Notes: generated by a model from the letters alone, not told the origin. Shown: positions 1 through 6,755, numbered from the stretch's first letter. The stretch is 9,108 nucleotides of DNA from Angelakisella sp. (GCA_013316495.1 WSMP01000039.1:1-9108), one strand, 5' to 3'. A program made the numbers and translations.

Positions 1-377
1 CTCTCCCGGCGGGGGGATGGCGCGGGGGCCGGTTCCGCCGCCTTCCACAGCTCATCCAAGGTGGGGATCTGCACCGTTGGCTCCTCCGGCAGCTCCAGCT
101 TCACCGGGGGGAAGTATTCCTCCCCGTCATCCAAAAGCCCCGGCTCCGGTAGCTCCAGCTCCCTATCTTCCAGGGCGGGATGCTCCCTTCGGGGACGGCG
201 GGGCTTTTCCGGCGCTCTTTCCCGGCGGGAGGGAACCGGCTCCTCCTGCCGCTCCCTTGGGGCAGTGCGCCGCACCCCAGGCTCCCCCTGGGGCGCTCTG
301 GCTTGCCGGGGCGGCTCCTCCTGCTTTTCCCGAATCTCCCGGAGAATGTCGTCTACACTGTAATTTCTATCTGGCAA
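1..377 (-). CDS. Hypothetical Pro/Arg/Glu-rich protein, N-terminal part only (runs off left edge)
   Basis: I do not recognise the family. The frame is open from a TTG at 375-377 to the window edge, giving 125 visible codons. TTG is chosen because a perfect GGAGG lies 8 bases upstream (386-390) and no ATG in this frame fits. The protein begins with a short, probably helical segment, LPDRNYSVDDILREIREKQ. About 100 residues follow that are dominated by Pro, Arg and Glu with almost no hydrophobic runs, so this part is probably disordered and cytoplasmic. A more ordered patch (EYFPPVKLELPEE, then IPTLDELWKA) appears near the edge. No signal peptide or membrane segment is visible. It follows rlmB by 40 bases with no terminator between, so it is probably co-transcribed. 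It may be the tail of a larger membrane protein whose domains lie beyond the edge. That it is a real gene is likely; its function is unknown. Confidence 0.65.
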   Translation of the reverse strand, partial: MPDRNYSVDDILREIREKQEEPPRQARAPQGEPGVRRTAPRERQEEPVPSRRERAPEKPRRPRREHPALEDRELELPEPGLLDDGEEYFPPVKLELPEEPTVQIPTLDELWKAAEPAPAPSPRRE

Positions 378-417
378 TGCTGCAACCTCCCAACTCCTGT
401 CAGCCTCCCTCCGGGCG

Positions 418-1170
418 TCACTTCGCCTGGAGCCCCATACGCTGGCGGGCCACCTCGTACATCACGATACCCGCCGCCACCGAGGCATTGAGAGAATTGA
501 TCTGTCCCCGCATCGGCAGGGACACCACAAAATCGCACTTTTCCTTCACCAGCCGGCTTACGCCAAAGCCCTCGGAACCCACAACCAGGCCCACGCCGCC
601 GCTGTAGTCCACGGTGCACCAGTCCTTCCCGTCCATATCGGCGCAGTAGAACCAAAGGTTCTTTTGGCTCTTCAGCTCCTCTATTATAGCGCTGAGGTTG
701 GGCACCCGCACCACCGGCAGATGGGCCGCGGCCCCGGCGGCGGCTTTGGCTGCGGCCGGGGTAAGGCCGGCGCTGTGCCGCTTGGGGATAATAAGGCCAT
801 GGGCTCCGGCGGCCTCCGCTGTGCGGATAATGGCCCCCAGGTTGTGGGGATCCTCCACCCCGTCGGCCAGCACCACAAAAAGGGGGGCCTCCCCCGCCCT
901 GCGGTAAATATCCTCCATGGTGGCATAATCCGCCGCCGCAGGCTGGGCGGCCACCCCCTGGTGGGAGGCGATGCCGGAAAGGCTCTGGAGCTTTTCCGGG
1001 GCGACATCCTTAACAGGAATCCCCCGCTCCCTGGCCAAAGCAAGAATCCGCCCCACCGGTCCCTTCTCCAGGCCGCTCTGTATATAGACGCATTCCACCT
1101 CCCGCGGGGAGCGCAGAAGCTCCAGCACAGGGTTGCGTCCAGCAACAATCTCGGTTTTTGGCTTGTCCAT
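418..1170 (-). CDS. rlmB: 23S rRNA (guanosine-2'-O-)-methyltransferase RlmB (TrmH/SpoU family)
   Basis: This enzyme transfers a methyl group from S-adenosylmethionine to a ribose 2'-OH; in E. coli RlmB the target is G2251 of 23S rRNA. The protein is 250 residues, close to the usual 240-250. The N-terminal substrate-binding domain (about 5-80) starts with IVAGRNPVLELL. The SpoU methyltransferase domain holds all three knot motifs: VEDPHNLGAIIRTAEAAG (105-122, with N110 and R116), LVVGSEGFG (195-203, E200) and LPMRGQINSLNASVAAGI (218-235, with N225-N228 and S230). The start at 1168-1170 is preferred over the in-frame ATG at 1213-1215. The upstream ATG has no Shine-Dalgarno and lies only about 10 bases from the predicted transcription start, while AGGA sits 7 bases before the chosen one. 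Family members also methylate tRNA, so the exact substrate is inferred; the RlmB assignment over other SpoU enzymes rests on N-terminal domain and length. Confidence 0.93.
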   Translation of the reverse strand: MDKPKTEIVAGRNPVLELLRSPREVECVYIQSGLEKGPVGRILALARERGIPVKDVAPEKLQSLSGIASHQGVAAQPAAADYATMEDIYRRAGEAPLFVVLADGVEDPHNLGAIIRTAEAAGAHGLIIPKRHSAGLTPAAAKAAAGAAAHLPVVRVPNLSAIIEELKSQKNLWFYCADMDGKDWCTVDYSGGVGLVVGSEGFGVSRLVKEKCDFVVSLPMRGQINSLNASVAAGIVMYEVARQRMGLQAK

Positions 1171-1231
1171 TTTCCCATCCTGTCCCCGCCGGTAAGAGCG
1201 GATAAATTTGCGCATCGGCTTATATAGAATC

Positions 1232-1255
1232 AGTATACCACAAATTTCCTGTCAA
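1232..1255 (-). promoter_or_regulatory. Probable rlmB promoter (extended -10)
   Basis: Reading leftward, TGGTATACT (1232-1240) is an extended -10 element (TGn plus TATACT). A perfect TTGACA lies at 1250-1255, but only 12 bases separate the two hexamers, too short for normal sigma-A contact, so the extended -10 probably does the work. Transcription would start near 1225, giving about 55 bases of leader before the chosen rlmB start. Confidence 0.5.
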
Positions 1256-1298
1256 TAAAAGAGTTATTCCGGTTGCGGGAAAAGTCTTTTGGCAGGAC

Positions 1299-1329
1299 AA
1301 CGCCTTGGGCCCCGCACCAGGCGTTTTTT
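1299..1329 (+). terminator. Terminator-like hairpin facing rightward
   Basis: AACGCCT (1299-1305) pairs with AGGCGTT (1319-1325), and GG/CC can extend the stem past a one-base bulge. Ts run through 1324-1329 on the plus strand. On the minus strand no T run follows, so it would act only on rightward (antisense) transcription. No rightward gene is visible upstream of it. It may be fortuitous. Confidence 0.35.
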
Positions 1330-1338
1330 CATCGCAAA

Positions 1339-1364
1339 ACCCCCGGCTGGAAACAGCCGGGGGT
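1339..1364 (-). terminator. Intrinsic terminator of the kinase/RNA-exonuclease operon
   Basis: A perfect 11-bp, very GC-rich stem (1339-1349 with 1354-1364) has a 4-base loop. It lies 40 bases past the stop of the beta-CASP gene and is followed leftward by TTTT. Rightward the stem is followed by TCTTTT and the loop is GAAA, so it could act in both directions. Confidence 0.85.
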
Positions 1365-1403
1365 CTTTTGGTACTATCGCCAAAAATCGCCGCAGATTTT
1401 TTG

Positions 1404-3008
1404 TCAGCGGTCCCACTTGTCCACAAGGGACTGGAGCTGATCGGCGAACCGGGACAAATCCTTGTTGGTCCCGCCCTCGTTGTGGCGGATGACCTCCAGG
1501 ATGCGCTGTCCCATCTGCTGCAAACGGATATAGGCGGGGGATGCCTTGTGGCGCACCGCCGCTTTGACGTGGAGGGAGGCGGCGGGAACACCAGCTTCTA
1601 CCAACTGGTCGGAAGCCAGGTCGTACACCGCCCGGAAATCCGGCACCAAAGGCTCGTAGCCCTGGAGGCGGATAGTCTCTGCAAAGGTGAGGGCCGCCTC
1701 CTCTTCGCCGTGGACCACAAAAACCTTGCGGGGTTTTTCCGGGGCGAAGGCATTGATCCACTTTTCCAGCCCCGCCTTGTCGGCGTGGCCGCTCATGCCC
1801 CGGAAGTTTACAACCTGGGCCCGGACCGAAATCTTCTCCCCGAAGAGCTTCACCGTGTCAATGCCGTCCACCAGCAGCCGCCCCAGGGTGCCGTTGGCCT
1901 GGTAGCCCACAAAGAGGATGGTGCACTCCGGCCGCCAGAGGTTGTGCTTCAGGTGGTGGCGAATCCGCCCCGCCTCGCACATGCCGCTGGAGGAGATGAT
2001 GACCTTTGGCTCCTTATCCATGTTCAGCATACGGGATTCATCGGAGGTGCGGCAAAGGTGCAGGTTGGGGAAACGGATGGGCTGGAAGCCCTTGCGAAGC
2101 ACCAGCAGCGTCTCCTCGTCGGCGTAGCCCCGCAGGTCCCCGGAGTAGATTTCGGTGGCCTCCAGGGCCAGGGGGGAGTCCACATAGACCGGGAAATCCG
2201 GGCAGGAGCGCACCAGCCGCTGCCCCTTCATCTCCCGGATGTAGTACAGCAGTTCCTGTGTGCGGCCCACCGCAAAGGAGGGGATCACCACGTTGCCGCC
2301 CCTGTGAAGGGTCTCGTCGATGATTTGGGCCAACTCCGCCACGGTGTAGCCGCTCCCCTCGTGGAGGCGGTTGCCGTAGGTGGATTCCATCACCACATAG
2401 TCCGCCTGGGTGATGTAGTCCGGGTCCCGGATAATGGGCTGGTCGGTGTTGCCGATGTCCCCGGAAAAGGCGATGCTCCGGGTGACCCCCGCCTCCTGGG
2501 CGGTGACCAGAATGCTGGCGGAGCCCAGCAGATGCCCCGCGTCGACGAACTTGGCCCGGACCCCTTGGCAAATCTCCAGCTCCTGTCCGTATTCACAGGG
2601 CTGGAGGAGGTTCAGCGCCGCCTGGGCGTCCTCCACGGTGTAAAGAGGCTCCACCGCCTCGATTCCGGCGCGGGAGAGCTTCTGGCTCTTCCACTGGGCG
2701 TCCATCTCCTGGATGCGGGCGGAATCCATCAGCATAATCCGCAGCAGGTCGCAGGTGAGGCGGGTGGCGATCACCGGGCCCTTGAAGCCGTTCTTCACCA
2801 GCAGAGGGAGCCGCCCGCTGTGGTCGATGTGGGCGTGGGTGATAAGCACATAGTCTATCTCCCCTGCGGCAAAGGGCAGGGCGTTGTCGTCCAGCTCGTC
2901 CCCGCCCTGCTGGAGGCCGCAGTCGATGAGGAGCTTCTTTCCCCCCACCTCCAGCTGGTGGCAGGAGCCGGTGACTTCCTTATCCGCGCCAAAAAAATGC
3001 AGCTTCAT
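1404..3008 (-). CDS. Metallo-beta-lactamase/beta-CASP family RNA-processing exonuclease
   Basis: A 534-residue zinc-dependent RNase-type protein of the bacterial CPSF-like class, expected to process or degrade RNA in the cytoplasm. The metallo-beta-lactamase domain starts at residue 1 and carries THAHIDH (57-63; ligands H58, H60, D62, H63), GHLLGS (158-163, H159) and SGDIG (182-186, D184). The beta-CASP insert starts after motif A, ESTYG (E208). Motif B is SGHAD (H408) and motif C is VVHGEEE (H433), the latter in the RMMBL zinc-binding segment. All catalytic positions are intact. A helical tail of about 60 residues follows the RMMBL region. The gene begins 9 bases after the kinase stop with only a weak AGGT ribosome site, which suggests translational coupling. 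Length and motifs match the family of uncharacterised MBL exonucleases in Clostridia, not RNase J, whose sequence pattern and length differ. Whether it is an endo- or exonuclease, and on which RNA, is not visible. Confidence 0.92.
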   Translation of the reverse strand: MKLHFFGADKEVTGSCHQLEVGGKKLLIDCGLQQGGDELDDNALPFAAGEIDYVLITHAHIDHSGRLPLLVKNGFKGPVIATRLTCDLLRIMLMDSARIQEMDAQWKSQKLSRAGIEAVEPLYTVEDAQAALNLLQPCEYGQELEICQGVRAKFVDAGHLLGSASILVTAQEAGVTRSIAFSGDIGNTDQPIIRDPDYITQADYVVMESTYGNRLHEGSGYTVAELAQIIDETLHRGGNVVIPSFAVGRTQELLYYIREMKGQRLVRSCPDFPVYVDSPLALEATEIYSGDLRGYADEETLLVLRKGFQPIRFPNLHLCRTSDESRMLNMDKEPKVIISSSGMCEAGRIRHHLKHNLWRPECTILFVGYQANGTLGRLLVDGIDTVKLFGEKISVRAQVVNFRGMSGHADKAGLEKWINAFAPEKPRKVFVVHGEEEAALTFAETIRLQGYEPLVPDFRAVYDLASDQLVEAGVPAASLHVKAAVRHKASPAYIRLQQMGQRILEVIRHNEGGTNKDLSRFADQLQSLVDKWDR

Positions 3009-3017
3009 GGTTCGTAC

Positions 3018-3956
3018 CTACTTTCTGTCAATAAATTCCTGAATGAGAGAGGTTCTGGGAACCAGGTCCCAGTCCAGGTGGGGAAGCCCATCCAAAACGG
3101 CCAGCAGACGCTCCGCCGTATCCCGGTGGGGGTCGCTTGCCTCAATCTCCCGAAGCATGGCGGCGCCCTCCCGGCTGTAAAGGAAGGGCTCGTACCCGTG
3201 GGCGGAGTTGACGTGCATATCCGCCAGGGGACGGTAGGGCTGCATGTAAAGGTTTTCCCCCCGCAGCACATAGTCCCAAAGGCGCAGCGTCTCGGTAGCG
3301 CCAGTGTTGCGGCGCACCCGGTCCCGCAGCAGGCGGCGCAGCAGCCGCAGCTCCCGCGCGGTGAGGAGCACCTTGCCCTCCCCGTCCACATAGTCGCTGT
3401 GAACGCTGATATAAAGGCGCAGAATGCGGAACTTTTCCACCAGCGGAGCCAGGCGGGGGTTCAGGGCGTGGAGCCCCTCGAAAATCAGGCAGGTGTGCTC
3501 GTCAAAGGTCAGGTCCCGGCTGAGGGGGGAGCGAGTGCCGGTGGCAAAATCAAAGATGGGAACCTTGGTGTGGCCCTTGGTGATAAGGTCCTCCATACAC
3601 TCCCCCAGGGTGTCCAGATCCAGCCCCTCGATGGTCTCAAAGTTCTTCTGTCCATCCTCCCACAGGGGGGCGTCCACCCGGTCCTTGTAAAAATCGTCCA
3701 GGGAGATGCGGACCGCCCGGTTGCCGTTGCGGGTCAGCCCCTCCGCCAGGATGCGGGAGGCGGTGGTCTTGCCGGAGGAGGTGGGGCCGCTGAGGAGAAT
3801 CACCTGGGATTCATCCGCCTCCGCCCGCCAAAACACCTCGATAACCCGCTGGCGGAAGGCCTTTTCCTCCGAAAGGATGAGGGCCTTGGGGTCCCACCGC
3901 AGCAGCTCTTCCTTGGCGGGGAGATCCAGCTTTTCCATAATAGGTGTGTATTTCAT
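3018..3956 (-). CDS. Nucleoside (uridine-type) kinase, P-loop PRK/Udk family
   Basis: Expected to phosphorylate a nucleoside such as uridine or cytidine with ATP or GTP in pyrimidine salvage. In 312 residues it has Walker A GPTSSGKTT (57-65), substrate motif SLDDFYKDR (85-93), IFDFATGTRSPLS (134-146), the family motif FEGLHALNPRL (159-169) and an arginine-rich lid (about 202-216). The stretch from the P-loop to about residue 268 resembles the kinase half of the larger Firmicutes 'nucleoside kinase' proteins. Those carry a TGS and a threonyl-tRNA-synthetase-like domain in front; here those are absent and only about 50 residues precede the P-loop. Classical Udk is shorter (about 210). The start is firm: AAGGAG lies 7 bases upstream of the ATG. 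It is the first gene of an operon with the beta-CASP RNase. Kinase activity is well supported; the true substrate is inferred. Confidence 0.85.
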   Translation of the reverse strand: MKYTPIMEKLDLPAKEELLRWDPKALILSEEKAFRQRVIEVFWRAEADESQVILLSGPTSSGKTTASRILAEGLTRNGNRAVRISLDDFYKDRVDAPLWEDGQKNFETIEGLDLDTLGECMEDLITKGHTKVPIFDFATGTRSPLSRDLTFDEHTCLIFEGLHALNPRLAPLVEKFRILRLYISVHSDYVDGEGKVLLTARELRLLRRLLRDRVRRNTGATETLRLWDYVLRGENLYMQPYRPLADMHVNSAHGYEPFLYSREGAAMLREIEASDPHRDTAERLLAVLDGLPHLDWDLVPRTSLIQEFIDRK

Positions 3957-4041
3957 CCAATCACTCCTTAAATATAAACCTGAGATGCAGGCTCTGTTTT
4001 GGGGCGCGCTCCTAGAAGAAGCGAGCGGCCGTCTTGTAGCT

Positions 4042-4069
4042 ATTATAACATTTTTTCAGAAAATACAAA
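4042..4069 (-). promoter_or_regulatory. Promoter of the kinase/RNA-exonuclease operon
   Basis: Leftward, TGTTATAAT (4042-4050) is a perfect TATAAT with the TG extension. A partial -35, TTTGTA (4064-4069), sits 16 bases upstream. Transcription would begin near 4035, leaving a leader of roughly 80 bases before the kinase ATG. Confidence 0.7.
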
Positions 4070-4147
4070 AGATTTTTTTGTAAAATTTACTCGAAAATTT
4101 GGGAAGAGGCGGGATGCTTTTTCCTCCCCCGCGGCGGATAATAAAAT

Positions 4148-4164
4148 TGTAACAGTCCCTTAAC
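4148..4164 (+). promoter_or_regulatory. Possible WalR-like operator half-sites
   Basis: TGTAAC, five bases, then CTTAAC. The published WalR consensus is two TGTWAH hexamers 5 bases apart; here the first half is perfect and the second matches 4 of 6. It lies 45 bases upstream of the M23 gene's -35. Lone TGTAA(A/T) motifs occur at 4079, 4184 and 4242. No regulator gene is in the window, so this is a motif match only. Confidence 0.25.
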
Positions 4165-4209
4165 AAAATCCGCACCTGGATGATGTAAAATAGGTACGAT
4201 CTGGATTTC

Positions 4210-4238
4210 TTGCATTTTTCGCCGGAAAGGACTATAAT
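4210..4238 (+). promoter_or_regulatory. Sigma-A promoter of the M23 peptidase gene
   Basis: TTGCAT (4210-4215) and a perfect TATAAT (4233-4238) are exactly 17 bases apart. The start would be near 4245, giving a leader of about 44 bases with AAAGGAGG at 4271-4278. Confidence 0.8.
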
Positions 4239-4288
4239 GTCTGTAATTGCCGGTTGGGATAGAATTGCCGAAAGGAGGCGGAAACAGA

Positions 4289-6712
4289 ATGTCCGAAAAG
4301 AAAACGGATTGGACCGGGGACGGAGGAGAGCTGGATTACGACGCTCTTCTGGCCCATTACCAGGATACCATCAAGCCGGAGCCCCCTCCGCCCCCCAGGG
4401 AGAAACGAAAGCTCATCCCCACCCTTATCTCCGACCTCTCCGGAACGGGTAAATTCTCCCGGAAGAGAGGCGGAAAGGCTGCCGCCCAGGAAGGGGAGCA
4501 GCCTTTGGAGGAGGCTCCCGTGGATTTGGAGGAGCTAAAGCCGGCTCCCCGTCCTCAGGAGGGCCGCTGGCAAAAGATTCTCCACACCCCGCAAACCGAG
4601 ACGCCGGCAGAGGGCAGCGGCGCCGAGCTCACCCAGGTGCTGGAGGAGCTGGAGCAGCAGACAAAACCGGCGGAGCCAGCCGCCCCAAGGGAGAGCGCCC
4701 CCAAAAAGAAGCGCGCGCCCCAAAAGACGGCGGCGGAGCCTCAACCCATTCCCCAGCAGTCCCCTTCTCCAAAAGAGCCTGCCGCCGCTGTTATAGCGCC
4801 ACCGGAGGAGGAACCCCCTGCCCCCCATCCCGATGAGATGCCAAAGCCCCCCTTCTGGAAGAAGGCCGCCAAGGCCAAAAAGGAAAAGCCTGTAAAACCC
4901 GCCAAGGCCAAGAAAGAAAAGGCCCCCAAGGAGAAGGTTCAGCGGGACCTTTCCCATGCGGGACAGGCTGTGGGGGACCGGGAGCCGAACGTCCTGGAAT
5001 GGATTTACATTGAGATTTATTATATCGGCATCCAGCTGATGCGGGATATGAACCTTCTTCGTCGGGAGGCGGAAAAGCTCTTCGCCTGGCTGAAGGAGCG
5101 GATCCCCCGGTGGCTGGAGGAGCAGAACCGCCGGTTCCAGCGCTTCTGCCGCCACATCTCGGACACCACCCTTTTTCCCTACCGGGAGATTGCCCGCCTC
5201 ACCGCCCGCCTGTACCGCAGGGTACGGGGCGTGGAGAAGGGGAAGGGAAGCCTTGCGGCCAAGTTCCGGTACTGGTGGGACTACTTCCGTTCCCTTTCCC
5301 GCCCTCTGAACCACATTGCAAACTTTGTGGCCCCCATTGTGGGCCTCACCATCCTGGCGGCCACCCTCACCTACTTCCGGGGGATAAACTACGCCCTCTC
5401 GGTGGAATACGCAGGGCATAACCTGGGGTATATCGCCGAAGAAAACGTCTTCTACGAGGCCCAGCAGACGGTGCTGGAGCGTATGATGGGAGCCGAATAC
5501 CAGCCCCCGGACAGCCAGCCCATCTTCCATATCGTCATTGCGGACAAGGAGGATATGGTGGACCCGGAGACCCTGGCCAACCGAATCATCACCGTTTCCC
5601 AAACCGATGTTGAGGAAGCGGACGGGGTATACATCGGCGGCGCCTTTCTGGGAGCCCTGGAAAACGGCAGCGAATTTCTCATCTATCTGGACAGTATGCT
5701 GGAGCAGTACCGCACCGGCATCGACCACGAGCTGGTGCAGTTTATTAAAAGCGTCGCCGTCCGCCGGGGAATCTACCCCAGCAGCTCGGTGCTGCCTCTT
5801 TACCGCATCACCCAGGAGATGGAATCCGACCAAACCCGCACGGTGGAACACAAGGTGGAGGAGGGGGACACCCTTCCCTCTATTGCGACGGAATATAACG
5901 TCACCATGGAGGAGCTGCTGAGTCTCAATCCCCTGCTCCAGGAGCGGGAGCACGAGGTGGACGAGGAAAGCGGCGAGCTGGATCCCGCCACCATCTCCCT
6001 GGAAGAGGGGGAACAGCTGACCGTCGCCCGTGTCACCATGGACCTGGGGGTGCAGGTCACCCGCCGGGAGGTTTACACCGAGACCATCCCCTACGGCACC
6101 ACAAACATCGAGGACAGCCGGTATTATAAGGGCTACTCGGTCACCCTCTCCTCCGGTATCAACGGCGAGCAGGAGGTGACGGCGGACGTCACCTACATTG
6201 ACGGCGAAAAGGTGGGGGAAACCCGCATCGGCGAGCCGGTGGTGCTCCGGGAACCGGTAAACGCCCAGGTGCGTGTGGGCACCATGCCCATCCTCACCTA
6301 CCTGCCCAGCGGCGGCAACAGCAGCGAATCCTTTATGTGGCCGGTAAAGGGCGGCTATGTCAGCGCCGGTCTCTACGGCTATTACGGACACACCGGCATG
6401 GACATCGCGGCTCCCCTGGGCACCGAGGTCCGGGCCGCCAAGGATGGCCAGGTAATCTACGCCACCAACTACTCCATCTGGCCCTTTGGCAAGAGCATCG
6501 ATATTGACCACGGCAACGGCGTCCGCACCAAGTACGCCCATTGCAGCGCGGTATTTGTCACCTACGGCCAGTATGTGCGCCAAGGCGACCTTATCGGCCT
6601 GGTGGGACGTACCGGCAACGCCACTGGCAATCATCTGCACTTCGAGATACGAATCAACGGCGTGATTATGAACCCTGCCAACTTCATCGGCAACTATTGG
6701 CCCGGTTTCTAA
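4289..6712 (+). CDS. Membrane-anchored M23 metallopeptidase with LysM-like and G5 domains
   Basis: Probable peptidoglycan endopeptidase of 807 residues. Residues 1-230 are Pro/Glu/Lys-rich and lack hydrophobic runs, with a lysine-rich repeat at 195-216. Residues 231-335 are mostly amphipathic and basic. One membrane segment (about 344-362) then places the rest outside the cell. A unique region (365-515) follows, then a LysM-like motif (VEEGDTLPSIATEYNVT, 523-539), a G5-like domain (about 583-664) and a C-terminal M23 domain (683-803). M23 residues are intact: HTGMD (H701, D705), YAH (H751) and HLH (H782, H784), so it should be active and not a degenerate LytM factor. The ATG at 4289 is chosen because AAAGGAGG lies 10 bases upstream; a TTG at 4247 would sit at the transcription start. 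It is a single-gene unit. The orientation (long tail in, peptidase out) is inferred. Its bond specificity and role in growth, division or sporulation are unknown. Confidence 0.92.
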   Translation: MSEKKTDWTGDGGELDYDALLAHYQDTIKPEPPPPPREKRKLIPTLISDLSGTGKFSRKRGGKAAAQEGEQPLEEAPVDLEELKPAPRPQEGRWQKILHTPQTETPAEGSGAELTQVLEELEQQTKPAEPAAPRESAPKKKRAPQKTAAEPQPIPQQSPSPKEPAAAVIAPPEEEPPAPHPDEMPKPPFWKKAAKAKKEKPVKPAKAKKEKAPKEKVQRDLSHAGQAVGDREPNVLEWIYIEIYYIGIQLMRDMNLLRREAEKLFAWLKERIPRWLEEQNRRFQRFCRHISDTTLFPYREIARLTARLYRRVRGVEKGKGSLAAKFRYWWDYFRSLSRPLNHIANFVAPIVGLTILAATLTYFRGINYALSVEYAGHNLGYIAEENVFYEAQQTVLERMMGAEYQPPDSQPIFHIVIADKEDMVDPETLANRIITVSQTDVEEADGVYIGGAFLGALENGSEFLIYLDSMLEQYRTGIDHELVQFIKSVAVRRGIYPSSSVLPLYRITQEMESDQTRTVEHKVEEGDTLPSIATEYNVTMEELLSLNPLLQEREHEVDEESGELDPATISLEEGEQLTVARVTMDLGVQVTRREVYTETIPYGTTNIEDSRYYKGYSVTLSSGINGEQEVTADVTYIDGEKVGETRIGEPVVLREPVNAQVRVGTMPILTYLPSGGNSSESFMWPVKGGYVSAGLYGYYGHTGMDIAAPLGTEVRAAKDGQVIYATNYSIWPFGKSIDIDHGNGVRTKYAHCSAVFVTYGQYVRQGDLIGLVGRTGNATGNHLHFEIRINGVIMNPANFIGNYWPGF
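4868..4921 (+). repeat. Imperfect tandem repeat encoding AKAKKEK twice
   Basis: Two 21-base copies (4868-4888 and 4901-4921) differ at 2 positions and lie 33 bases apart, encoding an 11-residue lysine-rich period in the cytoplasmic tail of the M23 protein. It looks like internal duplication in a disordered region. Confidence 0.7.
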
Positions 6713-6719
6713 CCACAGG

Positions 6720-6755
6720 AAAAGGGGCGGACATTTTACTTGTCCGCCCCTTTTT
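6720..6755. terminator. Shared bidirectional intrinsic terminator
   Basis: A perfect 14-bp stem (6720-6733 with 6741-6754) has a 7-base loop and begins 8 bases after the M23 stop. Rightward it ends in TTTTT; leftward it ends in TTTT. It sits between two convergent genes and can stop both. Confidence 0.9.

Larger units (their letters stand above)
3957..4288. other. Divergent intergenic control region, AT-rich, 332 bases
   Basis: This gap has no gene. It holds the leftward promoter of the kinase operon (4042-4069) and the rightward promoter of the M23 gene (4210-4238). The leftward transcript can form a hairpin at its very 5' end (4003-4011 with 4023-4030: 8 pairs, one bulge, 11-base loop). 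The middle (4050-4100 and 4140-4200) is far richer in A and T than the genes. Four plus-strand TGTAA(A/C/T) motifs begin at 4079, 4148, 4184 and 4242. AATTGCCG occurs twice in the rightward leader (4245-4252 and 4263-4270). No known riboswitch fold was recognised. Confidence 0.7.

Noticed and set aside
17..607. Plus-strand frames across the left edge and rlmB
   Set aside because: They run opposite rlmB and the operon partner, with proline/glycine/serine-rich translations and no ribosome site.
1264..1332. A 22-residue basic peptide frame on the minus strand between the operon terminator and the rlmB promoter
   Set aside because: It begins just past a strong terminator with no promoter of its own; length and composition are within chance.
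1305..3971. An 888-codon open frame on the plus strand, antisense to the RNase and kinase genes
   Set aside because: It spans two well-supported genes and the gap between them, has no ribosome site, and its translation is a low-complexity Val/Gly/Leu/His/Gln mix typical of the complement of GC-rich coding DNA.
4181..4200. A second rightward promoter using TAAAAT near 4187 with an upstream TTAACA
   Set aside because: The hexamers are 20 bases apart and no extended -10 is present; the promoter at 4210-4238 is far better.
4535..6640. A 701-codon open frame on the minus strand, antisense to the M23 gene
   Set aside because: Same cause: few stop codons arise opposite GC-rich codons. The plus strand has intact domains and catalytic motifs, this frame has none.
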